A stretch of 8,219 nt of DNA from Acholeplasmatales bacterium Tener_01 (lineage in GTDB: Bacteria; Bacillota_I; Bacilli_A; ML615J-28; CAG-698). Positions 1-5,799 of this stretch are shown piece by piece. A program made the position numbers and the translations under genes. Under the pieces are notes generated by a model that saw nothing but the letters and a program-made list of their open reading frames with translations, had not been told where the DNA came from and searched no databases. The stretch lies in the NCBI GenBank assembly GCA_001604495.1, contig LVBR01000002.1, forward strand, positions 1-8,219, written 5' to 3'. Position 1 is the stretch's first letter, and each line of letters begins with the position of its first letter.

Positions 1-6
1 AAACGT

Positions 7-38
7 ATCGGATGGGATATTTCCCATCCGATTTTTTG
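7..38 (+). terminator. Rho-independent terminator of an upstream unit
   Basis: An 11-bp perfect stem (7-17 with 22-32) with the tetraloop TATT is followed by a run of six T (32-37). It ends a transcript coming from outside the left edge, so the GH3 gene that follows starts a new unit. No coding sequence is identifiable in bases 1-6. Confidence 0.88.
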
Positions 39-82
39 TTCCTTTTTTCTCTTTCTATATTATTTTTAAAAATCTCATTTTA

Positions 83-114
83 TTGATTAAAATTAAGTGA
101 AATTGTGGTATACT
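83..114 (+). promoter_or_regulatory. Promoter of the GH3-nagB-GNAT operon
   Basis: The sequence TGG-TATACT (106-114) is an extended -10 box of the sigma-A type, five of six bases matching TATAAT and preceded by TGn. The best -35-like hexamer, TTGATT at 83-88, lies 20 bp upstream, which is too far to be ideal, so the extended -10 probably carries most of the promoter strength. Transcription would begin near 121. No convincing NagR/dre, MurR or cre operator is visible. Confidence 0.6.
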
Positions 115-127
115 ATATATGTAAAAA

Positions 128-131
128 GAGG
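128..131 (+). promoter_or_regulatory. Ribosome binding site that fixes the GH3 start
   Basis: GAGG lies 7 nt before the ATG at 139. The in-frame GTG at 97 has no such site and lies upstream of and across the -10 box, so it would not be on the mRNA. The ATG at 139 is therefore the start. Confidence 0.75.
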
Positions 132-138
132 TAGTATA

Positions 139-1671
139 ATGAAGAAAATGAATATCAATGATTTAACACTTGAAGAAAAAGTTGGACAGATGTTGATGTT
201 TGCTTTCCACGGATGCGACTATAGTGATCAACTGGAAGAACAAATTAAAGATTTGAATGTTGGTGGAGTTATTTTATTTGCTAAAAACATCGATAGCGAT
301 AACTTAGAAGTAACTAAAAAACTAAACAAACAAATCCGAGAAAGAGCCAAATATCCAATCTTTATTGGTATTGACCAAGAAGGCGGTATGGTTCGTCGAG
401 TAATGAAGAATATTACTCCTCTTCCTGGAGCAATGACACTTAGTGCAACTGGAGAAAACATCGAAGAAATATGTTTTTATGAAGGATGTGAATTAAAAGA
501 GTTAGGATTTAATATGAACTTTGCACCTGTTTGCGATGTTAATAATAATCCACTAAACCCTGTTATTAATTCAAGAAGTTATTCTGATGATCCTAAGGTT
601 GTCGGGGAATATGTTCGCCAAGCAGTAAGAGGATACAGAAAAGCTAATATCATCTCAACATTAAAACATTTCCCAGGTCATGGTGATACTAATGTTGATA
701 GTCACTTATCACTTCCTACAGTTAATAAAGATTTAGAAACTTTAGAAAAGTTGGAATTATTGCCATTTAAAGAAGCAATATCACACAATGAATGTGATGG
801 AATAATGGCAGCTCATATCTTATATAGTAAGGTTGATGACAAGTTCCCAGCAACTCTTTCAAAGAAAGTAATTAAAGATTTATTAAGAGATAAAATCGGT
901 TATGATGGATTCATTTGTACGGATTCACTTACAATGGGAGCTATTAAAGAAAACTATACTTACGAAGAAATATTATTAAACAGTGTCAATGCTGGTATTG
1001 ATGTTTTGATGTTTTGTGGTGGAGCAGAAATTAAAGACCAACATGAAATATATGATACATTCCTTCGCTTAATAAAAGAAGGAAAGATTGATATGGCAAC
1101 TGTTGATAGTGCCGTAAGTAGAATCATCAAAATTAAGAATGAATTCTTATTAAAAGATGCACCTAAAATCGATAAAGAAAAAGCAATGGCTCTTTCAAAT
1201 GAGTTATTTGAAAAGAGTGTTACTAAAGTATTTAGTAAGATTGATGTGGCAATTAAACCAAATGAGAAGGCAGTTGTATTATTCCCTGAGGTTAAATTAT
1301 TAACTTTAGTTGATAATGAGACTAGTGAATATAAAACTTTAAAGACATTTTTAGATATTGATGAAATAAAATATAATAAAGAATTAGAAAACTTAGAATT
1401 AATTAAGACATTAAGCGATAAATATGATAAGATAATTATGGCAACTATGAATGTTAGTAGGGATGATTATCAAACAAAAGTATTTAACGCCTTAGATAAA
1501 TCAAAAACTATTGTTTGTAGTATGCGTTCACCATATGACTCAATGTATTTAGATGGCATTGAAAACTACATTTGTATGTATGAAGTTGGTGAAGATAGCC
1601 TAAGAACTTTAGCTAAAGCTCTTAAAGGTGAAATCAAGTTTAGTGGTAAATTACCTGTTAAGTTAATATAG
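139..1671 (+). CDS. nagZ: Glycoside hydrolase family 3 beta-N-acetylglucosaminidase (NagZ-like)
   Basis: The 510-residue product lacks a signal peptide or membrane helix, so it should act in the cytoplasm. It would release terminal GlcNAc from amino-sugar disaccharides or imported muropeptide fragments. GH3 signatures are clear: GIDQEGG at 77-83, KHFPGHGDT at 176-184, the bacterial NagZ dyad loop D187-S-H189, and the nucleophile D262 in CTDSLTMGA. Residues 1 to about 340 form the TIM barrel. The last 150 or so make a second alpha/beta domain ending in GKLPV, typical of two-domain GH3 enzymes. It is shorter than secreted B. subtilis NagZ (about 640) and longer than one-domain E. coli NagZ (about 340). 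A longer frame from GTG 97 is rejected because that codon precedes the promoter -10; ATG 148 is a weaker alternative start. It is first in an operon with nagB 13 nt downstream. Some GH3 enzymes with the His-Asp dyad are reported to work as phosphorylases, so hydrolysis versus phosphorolysis is open. The symbol is by family only. Confidence 0.9.
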   Translation: MKKMNINDLTLEEKVGQMLMFAFHGCDYSDQLEEQIKDLNVGGVILFAKNIDSDNLEVTKKLNKQIRERAKYPIFIGIDQEGGMVRRVMKNITPLPGAMTLSATGENIEEICFYEGCELKELGFNMNFAPVCDVNNNPLNPVINSRSYSDDPKVVGEYVRQAVRGYRKANIISTLKHFPGHGDTNVDSHLSLPTVNKDLETLEKLELLPFKEAISHNECDGIMAAHILYSKVDDKFPATLSKKVIKDLLRDKIGYDGFICTDSLTMGAIKENYTYEEILLNSVNAGIDVLMFCGGAEIKDQHEIYDTFLRLIKEGKIDMATVDSAVSRIIKIKNEFLLKDAPKIDKEKAMALSNELFEKSVTKVFSKIDVAIKPNEKAVVLFPEVKLLTLVDNETSEYKTLKTFLDIDEIKYNKELENLELIKTLSDKYDKIIMATMNVSRDDYQTKVFNALDKSKTIVCSMRSPYDSMYLDGIENYICMYEVGEDSLRTLAKALKGEIKFSGKLPVKLI

Positions 1672-1684
1672 AAAGGAAGATAAT

Positions 1685-2410
1685 ATGCAAGTAATTAAAG
1701 TTAAAAACTATGAAGAATTAAGTAAGGTAGCAGCTGAAATCATTGCAAATTTAGTAAAGGAAAAACCAGATTGTACATTAGGTTTAGCAACTGGTAGTAG
1801 TCCAATTGGTCTATATCAAAATTTAATTAAGAAATATGAAGCTGGAGAAATCTCATTCAAGAATGTTAAGACATATAATCTTGATGAATATTGCCAACTT
1901 CCAAAATCTCATCCTGAAAGTTATTATTCATTTATGCATAGGAATCTTTTCTATCATATCGATATCAAAGAAGAAAATGTTCATATTCCTAATTCTGAAG
2001 GAAATGATTTACAAAAGTTATGTGATGAATACAATGACTTATTACACAAAGCAACAATCGATTTACAACTTTTAGGAATTGGTGCTAATGGTCATATTGG
2101 ATTCAATGAACCAGGAACATCTTTTGAACAAGAAACATTTGTTGTGAAACTAACAGAAAAGACAAGACAAGATAACAAGAGATTCTTCAATTCTATTGAT
2201 GAAGTTCCAACATATGCTATGACAATGGGTATTAAGAACATCATGCAAGCTAAGAAAGTATTACTTGTAGCAAGCGGTGCTAATAAGCAAGAAGCTATCA
2301 AGAAACTTCTAAGTGGTGAAGTTACTGAAAGTTGCCCAGCTACAATCTTAAATAGACATAAAGATGCAATTATCATCGTTGATGAAGCTGCACTTGGACT
2401 TGTAAAATGA
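1685..2410 (+). CDS. nagB: Glucosamine-6-phosphate deaminase
   Basis: NagB converts glucosamine-6-phosphate to fructose-6-phosphate plus ammonia in the cytoplasm, the step that commits amino sugars to glycolysis. The 241 residues match the short Bacillus-type enzyme (about 240) rather than the longer allosteric E. coli form (266). Visible motifs are the phosphate loop GLATGSSPIGLY near the N-terminus, NLDEY with catalytic D67, and GANGHIGFNEPGTSF with H137 and E142. The residue before GHI is Asn (N135) instead of the E. coli Asp, which is usual in Gram-positive NagB. The C-terminus shows the family ending SCPATIL followed by VDEAA. AAGGA at 1673-1677, 7 nt before the ATG, serves as ribosome binding site. 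The gene is 13 nt after the GH3 gene and overlaps the next gene by 4 nt, so all three should be co-transcribed. Confidence 0.97.
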   Translation: MQVIKVKNYEELSKVAAEIIANLVKEKPDCTLGLATGSSPIGLYQNLIKKYEAGEISFKNVKTYNLDEYCQLPKSHPESYYSFMHRNLFYHIDIKEENVHIPNSEGNDLQKLCDEYNDLLHKATIDLQLLGIGANGHIGFNEPGTSFEQETFVVKLTEKTRQDNKRFFNSIDEVPTYAMTMGIKNIMQAKKVLLVASGANKQEAIKKLLSGEVTESCPATILNRHKDAIIIVDEAALGLVK

Positions 2411-3357
2411 TTGAAATAAAGAGTTTTAATGAATTTAGTGATTATGATAAATGCCGAACTCTTTGGAATAGTGAAGTAGGATTCATGTATCCAATTAGTG
2501 TGGATTTATTTAATCACCACGTTACAAACTCACCATATTTATATAAGAATGCGTCTTTTGGCGCATTTTTAGATAACGAATTGGTGGGATTTATTATCGG
2601 TAAGATATTTGATAATGATCTTATTCCTGCTTATAAAAATAGAGGATGGATTAGTTTATTCTTTGTTAAAAGAAAAGCAAGAAGAAGTGGCATTGGAACA
2701 AGTCTACTTGAAAAATCACTAGATGAATTTAGAAAACTAAACAAAGAAGAAGTATGGATTGGCCAAGATATTGGTAACTTCTTCCCTGGAGTTCCTGCTG
2801 ATTTTGATAATTTGACTCCAACATTTTTGACTAAGCGTGGCTTTGAAGCATTGGGAGCTACTCATGATTTACTTATGATTAAGCCATTTAGCACTGAGGT
2901 TAAGAATAAGACTAATTATGAATATCGTTATATGAAAGATAGTGATATTCCATCACTAAGAGAATTCATGGTTAAAAACTTCCCTGGAAGATGGAACTTT
3001 GAACTAGAAGAGTATTTAGAGATTAATAAAGATTTAAGATGTTACTTTCTTGCCCTAGACAATGATAAAGTAATTGGATTCTTAAAGATTAATACTCCAA
3101 GTAAATACAACTATTCATATAACATCACATGGAAAGATCGTTTTGATGACTTAATTGGTATTGGTCCACTTGGTGTAGATAAAGATTATCGAGGAGAAGG
3201 AATATCTAGAGAGATATTTAATAATGCTTTCTATAGTCTTCATAAGGAAGGTCATGACAATTTATTTATCGATTGGACTGGTTTAATGGAATATTATCAA
3301 ACATTCAATTATGAAGTTTGGAAATGTTACAATAAGTTTAAGATTAAGCTTAATTAA
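2407..3357 (+). CDS. Tandem GNAT-family N-acetyltransferase (possible glucosamine N-acetyltransferase, GlmA-like)
   Basis: The 316-residue cytoplasmic protein contains two GNAT folds in tandem. The first spans about 1-160 with the acetyl-CoA pyrophosphate loop R92-R-S-G95-I-G97. The second spans about 171-316 with R262-G-E-G265-I-S267, where the last position of the Q/RxxGxG/A motif is Ser, a mild departure. Beta-strand 4 segments precede both loops (WISLFFV and IGPLGV). The ATG overlaps the nagB stop as ATGA and no good Shine-Dalgarno precedes it, so translation is probably coupled to nagB. From memory of the literature, C. acetobutylicum GlmA is a double-GNAT enzyme acetylating glucosamine and glucosaminides, encoded beside a nagZ-like gene and the kinase murK. 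Size, architecture and neighbours here fit that model, but the substrate is inferred; an unrelated small-molecule or protein acetyltransferase remains possible. Family assignment is firm. Confidence 0.82.
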   Translation: MIEIKSFNEFSDYDKCRTLWNSEVGFMYPISVDLFNHHVTNSPYLYKNASFGAFLDNELVGFIIGKIFDNDLIPAYKNRGWISLFFVKRKARRSGIGTSLLEKSLDEFRKLNKEEVWIGQDIGNFFPGVPADFDNLTPTFLTKRGFEALGATHDLLMIKPFSTEVKNKTNYEYRYMKDSDIPSLREFMVKNFPGRWNFELEEYLEINKDLRCYFLALDNDKVIGFLKINTPSKYNYSYNITWKDRFDDLIGIGPLGVDKDYRGEGISREIFNNAFYSLHKEGHDNLFIDWTGLMEYYQTFNYEVWKCYNKFKIKLN

Positions 3358-3359
3358 TT

Positions 3360-3396
3360 GTTGAGTAATTTGAGTTGAATTACTCAACTTTTTTTT
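3360..3396 (+). terminator. Rho-independent terminator closing the nagB operon
   Basis: An 11-bp perfect stem (3360-3370 with 3378-3388) with a 7-nt loop is followed by eight T (3389-3396). It starts 3 nt after the GNAT stop codon, so the operon consists of exactly three genes. Confidence 0.93.
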
Positions 3397-3402
3397 AATT
3401 TC

Positions 3403-3431
3403 TTGTTTGATTTTTTTATATATGATAAAAT
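3403..3431 (+). promoter_or_regulatory. Promoter of the Big_2/solute-binding lipoprotein gene
   Basis: TTGTTT (3403-3408), a 17-bp spacer, and TAAAAT (3426-3431) with an extended TGA just before it make a good sigma-A promoter. Transcription would begin near 3438, giving a leader of about 33 nt, too short for a riboswitch. The ribosome binding site AAGGGAG (3458-3464) lies 6 nt before the ATG, a strong site that suits an abundant surface protein. Confidence 0.7.
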
Positions 3432-3470
3432 ATATATAGAGATATATTCTATTAAAGAAGGGAGAAATAT

Positions 3471-5711
3471 ATGAAAAAATGGTTTTCTTTCATTTTAGTA
3501 ATGGTGCTTGCAGTACTATTAATTGGATGTGGCAAAGATGATCAAGTTGATCCAACTCCAGTAGATCCAGTTATTACTGTTGTAAAGCCAACTAAAGTGG
3601 AAATTAGCGGCCAAAAAGAAGAGATTGACGTTGGTGAAGAATTTACAATTACTGTAAAAGTTACACCTGACGATGCAACTGATAAAACTGTCAGTTATTC
3701 TTCAAGCAACAGCAGTGTTGCTAGTGTTAAAGCTGGTAAAGTAACAGGTATTAGTGCTGGTACTGCTACAATTACTGTAACAGCTAATGGTGATAAATCT
3801 GTAAGAGCACAATTTAGTGTTACTGTAAATGGAACAGAAGAACCTCCTGTTGAAGAAATTGTTCCACCAACTGAGTTGACAATCAGTGGTAAGAACGAAG
3901 TTGAAGTTGGAAAGATGCTTAATCTATCACTTGCTTATGCTCCAGACAACGCTACTAAAGGCGTAACATGGGCAAGTAGTGATCCAGAAGTTGCAACTGT
4001 AAATAACGGTGTTGTTAAAGGTGTTAAAGAAGGTAAAGTGACAATCACAGCTACATCTACTGTTGATACTAATATATCAACTACTTTTGAAGTAACTGTA
4101 ATCGCTGCCCAAGAAGTAGTAGTTATTAAACCAATATCAATCACATTAAGTGGTGAAGAAGAAGTTGAAGTTGGCTATTCTATTAGACTTTCAGCAACAA
4201 TTTTACCTGATGGTGCTGATAACTCTATTCGTTGGGAATCAACTAAGCCAGAAGTAGCTAAAGTTGATGAAAAAGGTATCGTTACTGGTGTAAGTGAAGG
4301 AACAACATATATTATCGCTTATTCTAAAGTTGATGAAACTGTTAAGAGTAGTCGTTATAAAGTTAAAGTAAATGTTGACCAAACATCACTAATCCCTATT
4401 AATGATATGGGTGGATATGTTATCGTTATTATGAACGCTGACAGTGCCCTTGGAAATATTGACCCATTCCGTGAAGACTATACGGCATCTGATAAGATGT
4501 ATAAACAACAAGCATGGAATGAAGTTAAATCAAAATACAACTGTGATATTTCAGTTGTAGCTTATCCTGATGAGGCTCCATGGGGTCCAAGCCGTGTAAG
4601 TTGGATTAACTCACAGGCTGAAGGAGGCAAAGCTTTAGCAGACTTCTATATTGTTACTTCAACTTGGTTCCCAGATTTCTATGCAGCTAATGCAATGCAA
4701 CCAACTACTACATTCTTTGCTAAGTTTGGTAAGAATCAAATAGAACCAGCTACTCGTCAAGCAGGTACATATAAAGATGATATGTATATCGTATCAACTG
4801 GTATCAGTCGTACATCAATTTACCAATATTATGGAATTTTCTATAATGTAGGTATGCTTGAAAAGTATAAGATTGAATCTCCTGCAAAGATGTTCAATGA
4901 AGGACGTTGGAGCTATGACGATTTCTTAGAATGGGTACTTGGTGCACAAGCACTTCTACCTCAAGGATATTATGTATTAAGTGGTGCTCCACAAGACTAT
5001 TGGCAAGGAATGGTTTCAGCAAGTGGTGTAAGAATTGCTAATACCACAACAATGGAACTTAATTTCAAACATCAATATTCTGTAGAAGCTATTGATATTT
5101 TGAAGAGTACACAACTAGCAGGTGCATTTGACCCTAACTATGGTTATGACCAATCTGTTGCATCATTCCAAGGTGGAACAGCACTTTGTCAAGATGGTGA
5201 ATTATGGTTCGTTAAGGCTTCTAACAGATTTGCATCTGATATGTGGGGTGAAGATACTCGTTTTGGATATGTTCCATTCCCATACAGTGCTGGTGTTGGT
5301 AAAGATCGTAGTTATGTAAATGCAGTTGGTGAGTCATGTTACATGATGGCTGGTCAAAGATCATACAATCATAATGTTGGTATGACATATGAAGATGTAT
5401 TTAGAGCAATCCAAGAAATGTTCTTAAATACAATCAAGTATCAAGAACAAGATGCTTCATTTGACCCAGAAGGACTAAAGAGTCAAATTCTATCAGCTAA
5501 GTTTGATGATCCTGAATCAGTTACAGCTGCAATGTTCTACACTGCAGAAAAGACTCTGTTTGACCCAATCTTCAATGGTATCGCTCTTAACTATAGTGGT
5601 GCTCCAGCCACAACAATCTCAAGTTGTGTTAGGAATAATACTGATTTCATTGAAGCAATCGATGCCGCATACAATGATATCTATTTGAAGTTCTTAACTT
5701 TATACGGATAA
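3471..5711 (+). CDS. Lipoprotein with three Big_2 Ig-like repeats and an ABC-type extracellular solute-binding domain
   Basis: The 746-residue protein begins with a type II signal peptide: KK, a hydrophobic core, and lipobox LIGC with lipidated C20. A short Asp/Pro linker leads to three consecutive Big_2 (bacterial Ig-like group 2) repeats at about 40-120, 133-211 and 221-303. Each carries the family pattern of a VxVG or VGE turn near the start, a W/Y-S-S segment, VA-x-V, and G-x-V-x-G followed by a G-T or G-K/V-T-I turn. Residues 309-746 resemble family 1 extracellular solute-binding proteins, with DFYIVTSTWFPDF, a FQGGTAL segment at 566-572 and FGYVPFPYS from 598. Such domains deliver oligosaccharides or similar ligands to an ABC importer. 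The Ig-like repeats would form a stalk holding the binding domain off the membrane or contact the cell envelope. The ligand is unknown. The gene has its own promoter and terminator and no permease nearby. The SBP call is from general pattern and length, less secure than the lipobox and Big_2 calls. Confidence 0.85.
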   Translation: MKKWFSFILVMVLAVLLIGCGKDDQVDPTPVDPVITVVKPTKVEISGQKEEIDVGEEFTITVKVTPDDATDKTVSYSSSNSSVASVKAGKVTGISAGTATITVTANGDKSVRAQFSVTVNGTEEPPVEEIVPPTELTISGKNEVEVGKMLNLSLAYAPDNATKGVTWASSDPEVATVNNGVVKGVKEGKVTITATSTVDTNISTTFEVTVIAAQEVVVIKPISITLSGEEEVEVGYSIRLSATILPDGADNSIRWESTKPEVAKVDEKGIVTGVSEGTTYIIAYSKVDETVKSSRYKVKVNVDQTSLIPINDMGGYVIVIMNADSALGNIDPFREDYTASDKMYKQQAWNEVKSKYNCDISVVAYPDEAPWGPSRVSWINSQAEGGKALADFYIVTSTWFPDFYAANAMQPTTTFFAKFGKNQIEPATRQAGTYKDDMYIVSTGISRTSIYQYYGIFYNVGMLEKYKIESPAKMFNEGRWSYDDFLEWVLGAQALLPQGYYVLSGAPQDYWQGMVSASGVRIANTTTMELNFKHQYSVEAIDILKSTQLAGAFDPNYGYDQSVASFQGGTALCQDGELWFVKASNRFASDMWGEDTRFGYVPFPYSAGVGKDRSYVNAVGESCYMMAGQRSYNHNVGMTYEDVFRAIQEMFLNTIKYQEQDASFDPEGLKSQILSAKFDDPESVTAAMFYTAEKTLFDPIFNGIALNYSGAPATTISSCVRNNTDFIEAIDAAYNDIYLKFLTLYG
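3588..4379 (+). repeat. Three tandem Big_2 domain repeats within the lipoprotein gene
   Basis: Three coding repeats of about 240-250 bp (3588-3830, 3867-4103 and 4131-4379) encode homologous Ig-like domains. They are diverged at protein and DNA level; the longest shared stretch I noticed is GAAGTTGAAGTTGG at 3897-3910 and 4161-4174. They are therefore old duplications or separately acquired domains rather than a recent expansion, and unlikely to recombine readily. Confidence 0.85.
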
Positions 5712-5719
5712 AAAGATTA

Positions 5720-5751
5720 AAAGTCTCTATGGCCTCATAGAGGCTTTTTTT
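5720..5751 (+). terminator. Rho-independent terminator after the lipoprotein gene
   Basis: The stem 5722-5731 pairs with 5736-5745 (10 bp including one G-T wobble, extendable by flanking A-T pairs) around the tetraloop GCCT, followed by seven T. It lies about 10 nt after the stop codon and makes the lipoprotein gene monocistronic. Confidence 0.92.
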
Positions 5752-5752
5752 A

Positions 5753-5781
5753 TTGCTTAAATTGGCACAATATTGTAAAAT
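5753..5781 (+). promoter_or_regulatory. Possible promoter of the surface-protein operon
   Basis: TTGCTT (5753-5758), a 17-bp spacer and TAAAAT (5776-5781) give a plausible sigma-A promoter with transcription beginning near 5788, just ahead of the AGGAG at 5790-5794. The leader would be only about 12 nt. A closer match to the -35 consensus, TTGGCA at 5762-5767, pairs with TAATAT at 5784-5789. That arrangement would start the RNA inside the ribosome binding site, so it is less likely. Confidence 0.45.
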
Positions 5782-5799
5782 AATAATATAGGAGTAAGT

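Noticed and set aside
97..138. N-terminal extension of the GH3 gene from GTG 97 (14 extra residues)
   Set aside because: It spans the extended -10 box and lacks a ribosome binding site; the ATG at 139 has GAGG at the right distance.
106..138. Possible repressor operator near the first promoter (TGGTATACTA and GTAGTATA look partly repeated)
   Set aside because: It does not match the NagR dre palindrome or a cre site, and such AT-rich similarity is expected around a -10 box.
3397..3470. Riboswitch or small RNA in the gap before the lipoprotein gene
   Set aside because: The predicted leader is only about 33 nt of TA-rich sequence with no stem; the gap is explained by terminator, promoter and ribosome binding site.
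5122..5319. Out-of-frame + strand open frames inside the lipoprotein and nagB genes (also 5503-5688 and 1836-2075)
   Set aside because: The main frame in each case has clear domain content across the whole stretch; the alternative frames have no domain signal.
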